From Zhongshania sp. (GTDB lineage Bacteria; Pseudomonadota; Gammaproteobacteria; Pseudomonadales; Spongiibacteraceae): a stretch of DNA of 64,000 nt. Location: NCBI RefSeq assembly GCF_029212375.1, contig NZ_JARGNU010000002.1, positions 62,001 to 126,000 of the forward strand, in the 5' to 3' direction. The position numbers and the translations under genes are program-made. The notes under the pieces are model-generated. The model worked only from the letters and a program-made list of their open reading frames with translations. It was not told the DNA's origin and searched no databases. Positions 50,418 through 60,975 of the stretch are shown here, piece after piece. The stretch's first letter is position 1; each line of letters begins with the position of its first letter.

Positions 50418-51004
50418 TGGCCTTTAGTGAACAATTAGCGCAATTGCGTGATACCAGTAGCGATGTGGTGATCAGTGAAAAGAATCTTAGAGAACGTGGC
50501 GCGGTAAAAAGTGAGCTTGCGGCGCCCAGTACCGACTCGCTTTCGGCAAGTAAGTTAAGTGCTGGTCATGGCGACTACGGTACACACAGTGTTAGTGGCG
50601 AACAGAGCAGCACGGTAGTTGGTAGCCATAGTACAGCCAAGCTAGCCGCGATTGCGGCGCGCTCGGCGGCCGTCGGCGGGAGTGGCGGCGCAGCGGCGGG
50701 CGGTGCTAAACCATCGCGCAGTTTGGAAGAAATTCAGCTTGCCTTTGATCGCAGTAAAACAGCGTTCTACGCCATTTTTAGTCGGGCTGCGCGCAAAGAC
50801 ACCACGATTCGAGCTGGCACCGTGGTGGTAAGTTTAACGATTGAACCAGACGGTTCGGTAAGTGGCAGTAAAATTGTTTCGTCGAGCTTTTTTAATCCGG
50901 ATTTAAAAGAAAAACTATTGCAGCGCATTGCTATGCTTAAGTTTGAGGCGAAGGCTGTTCCCCGTTACACCTATCCTAACTACCCCATTAGTTATATGCC
51001 TTAG
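50417..51004 (+). CDS. TonB/AgmX-like transducer, C-terminal half (AgmX/PglI C-terminal-like domain)
   Basis: LEEIQLAFDRSKTAFYAIFSRAARKDTTIRAGTVVVSLTIEPDGSVSGSKIVSSSFFNPDLKEKLLQRIAMLKFEAK; no signal/TM of its own. Confidence 0.75.
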   Translation: MAFSEQLAQLRDTSSDVVISEKNLRERGAVKSELAAPSTDSLSASKLSAGHGDYGTHSVSGEQSSTVVGSHSTAKLAAIAARSAAVGGSGGAAAGGAKPSRSLEEIQLAFDRSKTAFYAIFSRAARKDTTIRAGTVVVSLTIEPDGSVSGSKIVSSSFFNPDLKEKLLQRIAMLKFEAKAVPRYTYPNYPISYMP

Positions 51005-51527
51005 CGATTTTTCAGTATGGGCTATATCGGTTTCGCTCGCATAGGTAGCTAGGCGTGGCGAACTAAGATATTTCCTCGGTTTTAGCACCCCTGTGCTTGC
51101 GTCGCCACATTATCACTGTCACGTATTTACGACGCCCTCGTCGTTACGCTTTCCTTTTATTAAACTGCTGGCCGAATATTGGTGGCGTATCTGCGCATAT
51201 CAATATTACTGCTTGTCGCATCTATTTAGGGCATAAGTTTTTCGGAGCTGTAATGCTTGGTTTCATCATGGTGCAATATTGCATCATTTTAGATTTGTTG
51301 CAGAAATATTTCATGTCACTATTTGGTGTGACGGTGTAATTCCAATAATTTCCAGATTTTAATTTATTTTTAACTTTATGAATAATAAGCTTTTTTTTAT
51401 TTGGTCAATTGATTTATCATTTTTGGCTTATGTTTTGCTTTTGCTGGTTATCGCAATTCCTTTGCAAGGAACACTGTTTGCGGTGTTGTTGCTTTACCTT
51501 ATCGATACCTACCAAAAGAGAGACCTC

Positions 51528-52781
51528 ATGTTGAAAATGAAAGCACTTCCCTTAGCTATTTCTATCGGCCTACTAGGTGCTGCGGCGCAAACAACATTTG
51601 CTGCAGAGAATATTACCGAAGCCCTCAGTAAGGGCGAAGCCCACTTAAATTTGCGTATGCGTTATGAGTCTGTTGCTGAGGACGTGGCTGCGGGTGGCAA
51701 CAAAACGGGTGACGCCCTCACCTTGAAAACGCGGTTGAACTACAAAACGGATAGCCTTAAGGGCTTTAGTGGTTTTGTGGAATTAGATGACGTGAGTAAT
51801 TTTGCGGGTGACTCAAATGACAGTGTTAATGGCAATGTTGCTGATTCACTGATTGCCGATCCGGCAGGCACCGAAGTAAACCAAGCTTTTATTGCCTATA
51901 GCAATTGGAGTAGCGAATTTAAATATGGTCGTCAGCGCTTAACCTACGATAATCATCGCTTTGTTGGTCACGTTGGCTGGCGTCAAAATGAGCAGACTTA
52001 CGATGCGTTTACCGCCGCCAATAGCAGTGTCGAAAATCTTAAGCTGAACTACGCGCACATTTCTAATGTAAACCGTATTTTTGGTGAAGCCAGCGCGGTG
52101 GGCGACACCGAGATGGATTCCCACTTATTGAACGCGAGTTACACTCTGCCAGCAGGTACTGTGACGGGTTACGCCTATTTGCTCGAGACCGATGATAATT
52201 TCGCCGGTTTTAAACGTATGGATACCGATACCTACGGTATTCGCTGGCAGGGCGTGGCGGGTGACTTGGCGTATAATCTTGAATATGCCACGCAGGACAG
52301 TGCCGGTAAAAATCCCGCCGATTACAGCTCAGACTACATGCTTGCTGAGGCGACTTATAAGCTCGCACCAGTAACGCTTGGTCTTGGCTACGAAGCGCTG
52401 GGCGCCGACAAAGACGGTTTCTTTATTACGCCGCTGGCCACCTTGTTTAAATTTCAAGGCTGGACCGATATGTTCTTAAACAAAGGTTTGGGTAATATCA
52501 GCGATGGCATTAACGACACTTACTTCACAGTTGGTGGGGCGGCATTGGGCGTGAATTGGTTGCTGGCCTATCACAACTTTGAATCAGAGCAAGATAATAG
52601 CGCTGGTGATAGCGACCTCGGTTCGGAGCTCGGCGGTATGGTCACCAAAAGCTGGGGACCTTATTCTGCAGAGTTGCGTTACGCCAGTTACAGTGCGGGC
52701 GATAGCACAGGCTTTAATGGTGGCGGCTTGAGCTTGATGGACACTGAAAAAGTGTGGCTGACCTTAAGCGCTAACTTCTAA
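51528..52781 (+). CDS. Outer-membrane beta-barrel porin-like protein (alginate-export-like)
   Basis: Signal peptide MLKMKALPLAISIGLLGAAAQTTFAAE; alternating beta strands, GRQRLTYDNHRFVGHVGWRQNEQTYDAF, C-terminal Phe. Confidence 0.75.
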   Translation: MLKMKALPLAISIGLLGAAAQTTFAAENITEALSKGEAHLNLRMRYESVAEDVAAGGNKTGDALTLKTRLNYKTDSLKGFSGFVELDDVSNFAGDSNDSVNGNVADSLIADPAGTEVNQAFIAYSNWSSEFKYGRQRLTYDNHRFVGHVGWRQNEQTYDAFTAANSSVENLKLNYAHISNVNRIFGEASAVGDTEMDSHLLNASYTLPAGTVTGYAYLLETDDNFAGFKRMDTDTYGIRWQGVAGDLAYNLEYATQDSAGKNPADYSSDYMLAEATYKLAPVTLGLGYEALGADKDGFFITPLATLFKFQGWTDMFLNKGLGNISDGINDTYFTVGGAALGVNWLLAYHNFESEQDNSAGDSDLGSELGGMVTKSWGPYSAELRYASYSAGDSTGFNGGGLSLMDTEKVWLTLSANF

Positions 52782-52869
52782 TCGCGCAAAGCGGTGCGCC
52801 AGCGTAGAGCTGGCGCCATAGCAGTGATACCATGCCACACAGACTTTTCTGCGTGGCGTTTGTATATTT

Positions 52870-54252
52870 ATGCACCTTCATATATTAGGTATTTGCGGCA
52901 CCTTTATGGGTGGCTTGGCCATTCTTGCCCGCGAGCTTGGCCATACCGTGACCGGCTCTGATGCCAATGTTTACCCGCCAATGAGCACTCAGCTGGAATC
53001 CCAAGGGATTACCTTGATGGAAGGCTATGAGGCTGCGCACCTGTCGCCCGAGCCAGACCTTGTGATTATTGGCAATGCCATGTCGCGAGGCAATCCCGCG
53101 GTTGAACACGTATTGAATCGCGGTATTCCCTACACATCAGGTCCCCAGTGGTTGAGCGATCATGTGCTGCAAAGTCGCTGGGTACTGGCCTGTGCGGGCA
53201 CTCACGGTAAAACCACCACCAGTAGTATGTTGGCGTGGGTTTTAGAAGATTGCGGTTACCAGCCTGGTTTCTTAATTGGCGGCGTGCCCGCTGATTTTGG
53301 CTTGTCGGCGCGGCTGGGAGCGTCAGATTTCTTTGTAATAGAAGCCGATGAATACGATAGTGCCTTTTTCGATAAGCGCTCAAAATTTGTGCATTACCGG
53401 CCCTACACCGCTATTCTCAATAACTTAGAGTTTGACCACGCCGATATATTCCCTGATTTAGCCGCCATCCAGCGCCAGTTTCATCATTTGGTGCGCACCG
53501 TGCCCGCCATTGGTCGAATTATTATTCCTGCCGGCACGCAATCCTTAGATGAAGTGCTGGATATGGGCTGCTGGAGTGAAGTTGAACGGCTTAGTAGCGA
53601 AAAAGGGCAGGCCGCAGATTGGCAGGCTAAGGTGCTGAGCGGCGATTTCTCTGAGTTTGATGTTCTTTATAAAGGCATTGTGCAGGGCCGTGTAAATTGG
53701 TCTCACACTGGCGCTCACAATGTAAATAATGCGCTGGGTACCCTGGCTGCGGCCCATCATATTGGTGTGCAGCCCAAAGATGGCATCGAGGCTTTAAATC
53801 AATTTCAGGGTGTAAAGCGGCGTATGGAATTGCTGGCCACGGTGGCGGGTATTTCCGTGTACGACGATTTTGCCCATCATCCCACCGCGATAGCCACAAC
53901 CTTAGAAGGTCTGCGCGGGCGGGTGAACGACGGGCGAATTGTTGCTTTAATAGAACCGCGTTCTAATACCATGCGTATGGGTATTTATAAGGAGCGCTTG
54001 GCGGTGGCCACCGCACAAGCCGATGACGTTATTTGGTATCAACCGCCGGGACTAAACTGGTCGCTGGAGTCGGTGATTGCCGGCAGTACCACACCGGCGC
54101 GCTTGAGTGTGGATCTTGACCAGACGATTGCCGAACTTAGCGCGAGCTTAAAGGCGGGCGATAATTTGGTGATTATGAGCAATGGCGGCTTTGGTGGCGT
54201 GCATCAGCGCCTTATTGCGGCGCTGCGCAAGCGCTGGGAGCAGCCGGTATGA
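52870..54252 (+). CDS. mpl: UDP-N-acetylmuramate:L-alanyl-gamma-D-glutamyl-meso-diaminopimelate ligase
   Basis: [55 protein letters not shown]. Confidence 0.96.
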   Translation: MHLHILGICGTFMGGLAILARELGHTVTGSDANVYPPMSTQLESQGITLMEGYEAAHLSPEPDLVIIGNAMSRGNPAVEHVLNRGIPYTSGPQWLSDHVLQSRWVLACAGTHGKTTTSSMLAWVLEDCGYQPGFLIGGVPADFGLSARLGASDFFVIEADEYDSAFFDKRSKFVHYRPYTAILNNLEFDHADIFPDLAAIQRQFHHLVRTVPAIGRIIIPAGTQSLDEVLDMGCWSEVERLSSEKGQAADWQAKVLSGDFSEFDVLYKGIVQGRVNWSHTGAHNVNNALGTLAAAHHIGVQPKDGIEALNQFQGVKRRMELLATVAGISVYDDFAHHPTAIATTLEGLRGRVNDGRIVALIEPRSNTMRMGIYKERLAVATAQADDVIWYQPPGLNWSLESVIAGSTTPARLSVDLDQTIAELSASLKAGDNLVIMSNGGFGGVHQRLIAALRKRWEQPV

Positions 54253-54848
54253 AGTCGGTAACGCTCGCGATGACCGGCGCCTCTGGCGCGCAATACGGTT
54301 TGCGGTTGTTGGAGTGCTTGTTGGCTGCTGGTTGCGAAGTGCATTTTATGATTTCGAAAGCGGCCCTGCTGGTAGTGGCGACCGAAACGGAGGAAACCCT
54401 ACCTGCAAAGCCCGCCGCCTTGTTGCGGCATTTGTGTGAGCGCTTTCAATGTACGTCGGAACAACTTAAGGTGCACGGCCCCGAAGATTGGATGGCGGCG
54501 GTGGCATCGGGTAGCGGCGCGCCAAGCGCAATGGTGGTGTGTCCGGCGAGTACCGGCACCCTCTCGGCCATTGCCTGTGGGGCGAGTAATAATTTAATTG
54601 AACGCGCCGCCGATGTTGCGCTCAAAGAGCGCCGCCAACTGATTTTGGTGCCTCGAGAAATGCCCTTATCGGCAATTCATTTGCAGCATATGCTCAGTTT
54701 GACGCAAATGGGCGCAACAGTAATGCCTGCTTCGCCGGGTTTTTATCGCAAGCCACAAAGCGTGGCTGATGTGATTGATTTTGTGGTGGCAAGAATTTTG
54801 GATCATCTCGGTGTGGCGCAGAATCTCGTGCCGCGCTGGGGCGAATAA
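54249..54848 (+). CDS. ubiX: Flavin prenyltransferase UbiX
   Basis: [70 protein letters not shown]. Confidence 0.95.
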   Translation: MKSVTLAMTGASGAQYGLRLLECLLAAGCEVHFMISKAALLVVATETEETLPAKPAALLRHLCERFQCTSEQLKVHGPEDWMAAVASGSGAPSAMVVCPASTGTLSAIACGASNNLIERAADVALKERRQLILVPREMPLSAIHLQHMLSLTQMGATVMPASPGFYRKPQSVADVIDFVVARILDHLGVAQNLVPRWGE

Positions 54849-54908
54849 AAACAAGTTTACAACGGGGCCGGGGCAGCCAATCCGGCAGCAGATGCTTAAG
54901 GGACAACT

Positions 54909-57425
54909 ATGAGTACAATGTTATTGTCGGTGTATCAGCGCGTAGTACTGCGTAATGCATTTTGGGTGTTGGCGATTTTACTCGCAGTGGTTGGCTGGCT
55001 GGGAAGCTATATACCCACCTTGCAGCTAGACGCCTCAGCGGACGCGCTGGTGTTAGAGGGCGATGAGTCGCTGGCGTATTACCGCGAGATTAGTAAGCGC
55101 TACGGCTCAGAAGATTTCCTGTTGGTCACCTATCAGCCTAAAGGTGATTTGTTTGCCCCCGAGCAACTGAAAACCCTCGGTGAGCTTCGCGATCGGCTGG
55201 CGACCTTACCTAATATTTCCAATGTCACCTCGATATTGGATGTGCCACTGCTAGAAAGTCCGCGAGTATCGCTAAGTCAAGTAACGGCCGGCGATATTCC
55301 GACTTTGCGCACGCCAGATATTAATATGGACATGGTGCGCGAAGAGTTGTCGACCAGCCCTATATACAAGTCGCTGCTAACCAGTACTGACGGCAGCACT
55401 ACCGCAATTCAGGTCAATATTAAGCGCGATGAACGCTACTTTGAGCTACTAAATCAGCGTGATGCGCTGCGCGCTAAAGCAGCGGCTGACGCCATCGGTC
55501 CCGACGAGCGCGATGAGCTGAGTAGCCTTGAGAAAACCTTTGCCAATTATAATGCCGAGGCCCACGAGCAACAGGCCGAATTGGTGGCTTTAGCGCGGGA
55601 TATCGTGAAAGATTATCGCGGTGATGCCACGGTATTCCTCGGTGGTGTGCCGATGATCGCAGTGGATATGATCGCCTTTGTAAAAAGCGATTTGCGGGTG
55701 TTTGGCGCGGGTATACTGCTGTTTATTGTGGTGTTGCTGGTGGCGATTTTTCGCAGTTTGCGCTGGGTGCTTATCCCTTTGTCGACTTGCGTGTTGAATG
55801 TAGTGTTTATGCTGGGCTTACTGAGTTTTCTCGACTGGCGGCTCACCGTGATCTCGGCAAATTTTGTTGCCTTACTATTAATTATTACGTTGTCGATCAC
55901 CATTCATTTGGTGGTGCGCTTTCGCGAATACGCCGCCGCTGAACCCGAGGCAGATCAATTTCGCTTAGTGTCAGAAACGGTCACAGTGATGCTGCGACCC
56001 TGTGTTTACACGTCATTAACGACCTTAGTCGCGTTTGCATCCCTAGTGGTTAGCGGAATTCGTCCGGTTATTGATTTTGGTTGGATGATGACCATCGGCG
56101 TGACATCGGCGCTAATTTTGACATTTCTTGTAATGCCCTGCGTGCTAATGCTGCTAAAGCCCCGCGCCGAAAAGGCCGCGAGTGCCGAGTCGGGTGGATC
56201 AACGCGGTATTTCGCGCAGGCCACAGAGCACTTCGGTAAAACAATTATTGTAGTGTCGGTGGGCTTGCTGATTCTGAGTGTGGTCGGTATCTCTCAGCTC
56301 AAGGTTGAAAACCGCTTTATTGATTATTTTCACGACACTACTGAAATTTATCAGGGTATGGAGACGATCGACGCCGAATTAGGTGGCACCATCCCCCTTG
56401 ATATTATCTTGGACCTGCCCAAAAAAGAACCAGTTGCCGCGACCCCTGCGAGTGCGAGCGGCGATGATTTTGATGACTTTAGTAATGCTTTTGCCGACGA
56501 CTTTGCCGATGATTTTGGCGATGTAGGTCCCGCCCAGAGTGAGTGGTTTACGGTGGCTGGATTACAGCGTATTAAGTCGGTACACGACTATGTCGACAAT
56601 TTGCCGGAAACCGGCAAAGTTCTGTCGCTGTCTACTTTTTATGAGTTGATGCAAATCATTATGGGCAATGTCGACGACCTGCAGTTGGCGCTGGCCCAGC
56701 GTTCGCTGCCCGAATCGATTTCCTCAATCTTGATTGATCCTTATATGTCTGCCGAGGTCGACCAAGTGCGGATTAGCGTGCGGGTGAAAGAAACCAGCCG
56801 CAGCCTGAATCGGAGCCAGTTATTAATAGATATTGAAGACCATTTAGTGAACGAGTTGGGCTTTGCGCCTGAGCAAGTGCATCTCACAGGTATGTTGGTT
56901 TTGTATAACAATATGCTGCAAAGCTTGTTTACTTCGCAAATCATGACCTTGAGCGCGGTGTTTGTGGCAATACTGGCCATGTTTATGGTGCTGTTCCGCT
57001 CCTTGAGTCTTGCTTTCATTGCCTTAACACCGAACCTGCTGGCAGCGGGTGCGGTATTGGGCGGCATGGGTTTGGCGGGTATTCCGCTAGATATGATGAC
57101 AATCACCATTGCGGCAATCACCGTAGGTATCGGTGTTGATGACACCATTCACTATGTACATCGCTTTAAAGAAGAGTTTCCAAAAGATCGCAATTACATC
57201 GCTACCATGTATCGTTGCCACGCTAGTATCGGCAGAGCGATGTATTACACCTCGGTGATTATCGTGTTCGGCTTTTCAATTTTGGCGCTGTCTAACTTCA
57301 CCCCCAGCATCTATTTTGGTTTGCTAACCGGTTTGGCCATGGTGGCTGCTTTGCTGGGCGCCATGTTGTTGCTACCAAAATTGATTTTGGTAATGAAGCC
57401 GCTGGGGCCGGAAGGGAATGTCTGA
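54909..57425 (+). CDS. RND/MMPL family transporter
   Basis: 12-TM RND topology, two periplasmic loops, ITVGIGVDDTIHYVHRFKEE. Confidence 0.9.
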   Translation: MSTMLLSVYQRVVLRNAFWVLAILLAVVGWLGSYIPTLQLDASADALVLEGDESLAYYREISKRYGSEDFLLVTYQPKGDLFAPEQLKTLGELRDRLATLPNISNVTSILDVPLLESPRVSLSQVTAGDIPTLRTPDINMDMVREELSTSPIYKSLLTSTDGSTTAIQVNIKRDERYFELLNQRDALRAKAAADAIGPDERDELSSLEKTFANYNAEAHEQQAELVALARDIVKDYRGDATVFLGGVPMIAVDMIAFVKSDLRVFGAGILLFIVVLLVAIFRSLRWVLIPLSTCVLNVVFMLGLLSFLDWRLTVISANFVALLLIITLSITIHLVVRFREYAAAEPEADQFRLVSETVTVMLRPCVYTSLTTLVAFASLVVSGIRPVIDFGWMMTIGVTSALILTFLVMPCVLMLLKPRAEKAASAESGGSTRYFAQATEHFGKTIIVVSVGLLILSVVGISQLKVENRFIDYFHDTTEIYQGMETIDAELGGTIPLDIILDLPKKEPVAATPASASGDDFDDFSNAFADDFADDFGDVGPAQSEWFTVAGLQRIKSVHDYVDNLPETGKVLSLSTFYELMQIIMGNVDDLQLALAQRSLPESISSILIDPYMSAEVDQVRISVRVKETSRSLNRSQLLIDIEDHLVNELGFAPEQVHLTGMLVLYNNMLQSLFTSQIMTLSAVFVAILAMFMVLFRSLSLAFIALTPNLLAAGAVLGGMGLAGIPLDMMTITIAAITVGIGVDDTIHYVHRFKEEFPKDRNYIATMYRCHASIGRAMYYTSVIIVFGFSILALSNFTPSIYFGLLTGLAMVAALLGAMLLLPKLILVMKPLGPEGNV

Positions 57426-58035
57426 GCTTAGCGGCACCACTTTAGTAGAGTTGCCGCTATTTCCCCTGCGCAGCGTATTGTTTCCTGGTGGGCGCATGGG
57501 GTTGCGGATTTTTGAACGCCGCTATTTAGACCTGATTCGCGACACCCTGCGCGAGCAGCAAAGCTTTGGCATTGTGTGGTTGCCCGAGGGCGGAGCTGAA
57601 GTGTTAAAGCCTGGTGAACGTCAGGCGACCTTGGCGTTAATTGGCACCGAAGCGCGCATCACTGACTGGGATCAAACCTCCGATGGCCTATTGGGCGTGG
57701 TGGTTGAAGGTGGACGGCGTTTTCGCTTGGCGTCGGCGCGCCAAGCCGAGGGCGGCTTATATATTGGCGACATTACTTGGTTGGCCGAATTAGCCGACAC
57801 CGCGCTGCCGCCGCGAGGCAGTGAATTACAAGATTTATTGCAGCAGCTTGGTGAGCACCCTCATGTTCAGCGTTTAGGTATGGATTTAGAGGTAGGCGAG
57901 GCGGGCGCTTTGGCCAATCGCTTGGCACAATTGCTGCCCCTGCCTGCTGCCGATGCGTATCAAATACTCAGTATCGACGAGCCCGTAGCGCGCCTAGATG
58001 CGCTGCATGACGTACTCGATGCCTTGTCTCAGTAA
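57418..58035 (+). CDS. LON peptidase substrate-binding domain protein
   Basis: LPLFPLRSVLFPGGRMGLRIFERRYLDLIRDTL. Confidence 0.9.
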   Translation: MSELSGTTLVELPLFPLRSVLFPGGRMGLRIFERRYLDLIRDTLREQQSFGIVWLPEGGAEVLKPGERQATLALIGTEARITDWDQTSDGLLGVVVEGGRRFRLASARQAEGGLYIGDITWLAELADTALPPRGSELQDLLQQLGEHPHVQRLGMDLEVGEAGALANRLAQLLPLPAADAYQILSIDEPVARLDALHDVLDALSQ

Positions 58036-58200
58036 GATTTAAGGCCTTAGCCACCCTGCTTGGGCGTGGCGCAGTAGATATTGTCGATAGTGAGTCCTTT
58101 TCCAATCCGTTATACTAGCGGCCTTTTTAGTTTCTCCGGTTGGAGAATTAACAAATTTCGACCTTCGCAGCGTAGTGGAGGTGAGAGGATTGAAAGGCTC

Positions 58201-59457
58201 ATGGACATTAAGCAGTATATGAATCAGCTCGGTCGTCAGGCGCGGGCAGCAGCCCGTCTGGTGGCGGCGGCCGATACTGGCGTTAAGAATCGCGCCCTGC
58301 TGGCAATAGCGGCGGCGGTAGACGCTCGGCGCGATGAGATTATCGCCGCCAATGCCAAAGATCTCGCCGCCGGTGAAGTCTCCGGTTTAGACGCGGCATT
58401 GTTAGATCGTTTGGCACTGAATGCCGCAGGTATCGCCGGCATTATTGAAGGTTTGACCCAAGTTGCCGCACTGGCCGACCCCGTTGGCGCCATTACCGAC
58501 TTGAATTATCGGCCGAGCGGCATCCAAGTGGGCAAAATGCGGGTGCCTTTAGGGGTAATTGGCATTATTTACGAGTCCCGCCCCAATGTAACGGTAGAGG
58601 CCGCCAGCCTGTGTTTGAAGTCGGGCAATGCGGCGATTTTGCGCGGTGGCTCCGAGGCCATCCACTCTAACCAAGCCTTGGCAGCCTGTATTCGCGAAGG
58701 TCTGCTAGCTGCTGGTCTGCCCGAGCACGCGGTTCAGGTACTGGAAACCACCGACCGCGCCGCGGTTGGCGAGTTGATTACCATGCCTGAATTTGTCGAT
58801 GTTGTTGTGCCCCGCGGCGGCAAGGGTTTGATCGAACGCATTGCGCGTGATGCCACGGTAACGGTAATCAAACACCTCGACGGCATTTGCCATGTTTATA
58901 TTGATGACGCAGCCGATGCCGAAAAAGCACTGGCGATTGCGGTAAATGCCAAAACTCACCGCTACGGCACCTGCAATACCATGGAGACGCTGCTGATAGC
59001 CGAGAGTCGCGCCGAAGAGTTATTGCCGAGCATTGCCGATGCGCTGACCGCCAAAGGCGTTGAGCTGCGCGGTTGCCCGCGCACGCGGCAAATCTTGATG
59101 GGTGCAGTAGAGGCCAGTGATGAAGATTGGGGCACCGAGTATTTGGCTGCAATTTTATCCATTAAGGTGGTGGCTGATGTTAACGAGGCAATGGATCACA
59201 TTGCTCAGTACAGCTCTGCCCACACCGAATCCATTGTGACTGAGAATTACACCACCGGCCGCCGTTTTCTGCGTGAAGTGGACTCCAGCTCGGTGATGAT
59301 TAACGCTTCGACTCGCTTTGCCGATGGTTTTGAATACGGCCTAGGAGCGGAAATTGGTATTTCCACCGACAAAATTCACGCCCGCGGCCCAGTCGGCCTA
59401 GAGGGCCTGACCTCGCAAAAGTACGTGGTACTTGGCGATGGGCATATTCGCAGCTAA
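58201..59457 (+). CDS. proA: Glutamate-5-semialdehyde dehydrogenase
   Basis: [53 protein letters not shown]. Confidence 0.96.
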   Translation: MDIKQYMNQLGRQARAAARLVAAADTGVKNRALLAIAAAVDARRDEIIAANAKDLAAGEVSGLDAALLDRLALNAAGIAGIIEGLTQVAALADPVGAITDLNYRPSGIQVGKMRVPLGVIGIIYESRPNVTVEAASLCLKSGNAAILRGGSEAIHSNQALAACIREGLLAAGLPEHAVQVLETTDRAAVGELITMPEFVDVVVPRGGKGLIERIARDATVTVIKHLDGICHVYIDDAADAEKALAIAVNAKTHRYGTCNTMETLLIAESRAEELLPSIADALTAKGVELRGCPRTRQILMGAVEASDEDWGTEYLAAILSIKVVADVNEAMDHIAQYSSAHTESIVTENYTTGRRFLREVDSSSVMINASTRFADGFEYGLGAEIGISTDKIHARGPVGLEGLTSQKYVVLGDGHIRS

Positions 59458-60132
59458 ATGACGGCGCCGACCACTGCTAAGCCCATTGCATCGCTGGCCA
59501 TTTTTGGCGGCACTTTTGATCCGATACACCACGGTCATTTGCGCTCGGCGGTAGAGATTAAAGAACAACTTGGGGTCGATGAATTGGCTTTGCTGCCAAG
59601 TCATCGGCCGCCATTGCGAGGCGAGCCTGGCGCCGACAGCGTGCAGCGCCTTGCGATGGTCAGTGCGGCGGTAGCTGGTGAGGCTGGATTGTTTGCCGAT
59701 GGCCGCGAGTTACTGCGGGAAAAGCCGTCGTATACCGTAGATACCTTACGGGAACTGCGGGCCGAGCGCGGGACTGCGATGTCGATCACAGTGATTATGG
59801 GCAGCGATGCCTTTAATAAAGTGCAGCATTGGCGGGATTGGCCAGACCTGTTTAGTTTGGCTAATGTGGTGGTTTTACATCGGGCCGCTTATCCACTGCA
59901 AATGGATTCCGCGGTGGCAAATTTTGTCGCCCCGCGCAGGGTGGCAACCGCCGCGGAACTGGCGGTGCGCAGTGCCGGTGGCTTTTATGAGTTAAGTTTG
60001 ATTCAGCTGTCGATTTCGGCAACTGATATTCGCCAGCGCTTGGCCAGTGGCAGGTCAATTCGTTACCTTGTTCCCGACGTCGTCGCGGACTATATCGCTG
60101 AACACGGTTTATATACACAGTGTAATACATAG
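59458..60132 (+). CDS. nadD: Nicotinate-nucleotide adenylyltransferase
   Basis: IFGGTFDPIHHGHLRSA; ISATDIRQRLASGRSIRYLVPDVV. Confidence 0.95.
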   Translation: MTAPTTAKPIASLAIFGGTFDPIHHGHLRSAVEIKEQLGVDELALLPSHRPPLRGEPGADSVQRLAMVSAAVAGEAGLFADGRELLREKPSYTVDTLRELRAERGTAMSITVIMGSDAFNKVQHWRDWPDLFSLANVVVLHRAAYPLQMDSAVANFVAPRRVATAAELAVRSAGGFYELSLIQLSISATDIRQRLASGRSIRYLVPDVVADYIAEHGLYTQCNT

Positions 60133-60145
60133 GAATACCCGTTTG

Positions 60146-60508
60146 ATGGACGTTGAACAACTCAAGAATCTGGTGCTGGAAGCGCTTACAGATGTAAAAG
60201 GTCGAGATATTGTGGCCATCGATGTGCGCGGCGTAAGTGGCGTTACCGACTATATGGTGGTGTGTAGTGGCACCTCGAACCGGCATGTTAAATCGCTAGC
60301 AGATAACACCTGGGTTGAAGCTAAAAAGAAGGGCATTGTGCCAATTGGCATGGAAGGTCAGGACACTGGCGACTGGGTACTTGTCGATTTTGGCGATGTG
60401 GTAGTGCACGTCATGTTGCCGGAAGCGCGGCTGTTTTATGATCTTGAGCGCCTGTGGCAGGTGCCAGAGCTGGGCTCAGAACCAGGTTCAGAGCCTGATG
60501 CGAGTTAG
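60146..60508 (+). CDS. rsfS: Ribosome silencing factor
   Basis: [48 protein letters not shown]. Confidence 0.96.
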   Translation: MDVEQLKNLVLEALTDVKGRDIVAIDVRGVSGVTDYMVVCSGTSNRHVKSLADNTWVEAKKKGIVPIGMEGQDTGDWVLVDFGDVVVHVMLPEARLFYDLERLWQVPELGSEPGSEPDAS

Positions 60509-60965
60509 CTTGATTTGCATTGGCACTAAAATGCCAGCGTGGGTTGAGGAGGGCGTTGCTGAGTACCGCAAGCGGCTGCCTGCCGAGATTCAATTTGATA
60601 TCAAAGAGTTACCTCTGCCTAAACGGGGTAAAAACACCGATATTCGCCGCGCCATTGCCCAAGAAGGCGAGGCGATGACCGCGGCAATCCCCAGTGGCGA
60701 CCGCGTTATTGCGCTTGATGTGCTGGGTAAAGCCGTGAGCACCGAAAGCTTAGCCGAGGCCTTAGCCCGCTGGCAAATGGAGGGCGACAATATCAGTATT
60801 TTGGTTGGTGGCCCCGACGGTCTGAGTCCGACGTGTTTGGCCTTGGCGCGCCAGAAGTGGTCATTGTCGGCAATGACCCTACCGCATCCGCTGGTGCGGG
60901 TATTATTTGCAGAGCAGCTTTACCGAGCGTGGACCATTAATAACAACCACCCTTACCACCGTTGA
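60498..60965 (+). CDS. rlmH: 23S rRNA (pseudouridine1915-N3)-methyltransferase
   Basis: [65 protein letters not shown]. Confidence 0.97.
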   Translation: MRVSLICIGTKMPAWVEEGVAEYRKRLPAEIQFDIKELPLPKRGKNTDIRRAIAQEGEAMTAAIPSGDRVIALDVLGKAVSTESLAEALARWQMEGDNISILVGGPDGLSPTCLALARQKWSLSAMTLPHPLVRVLFAEQLYRAWTINNNHPYHR

Positions 60966-60975
60966 TGACTGCCTC

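Noticed and set aside
51097-51339. 80-aa ORF downstream of the ExbBD cluster
   Set aside because: No coding signature or family; probably intergenic.
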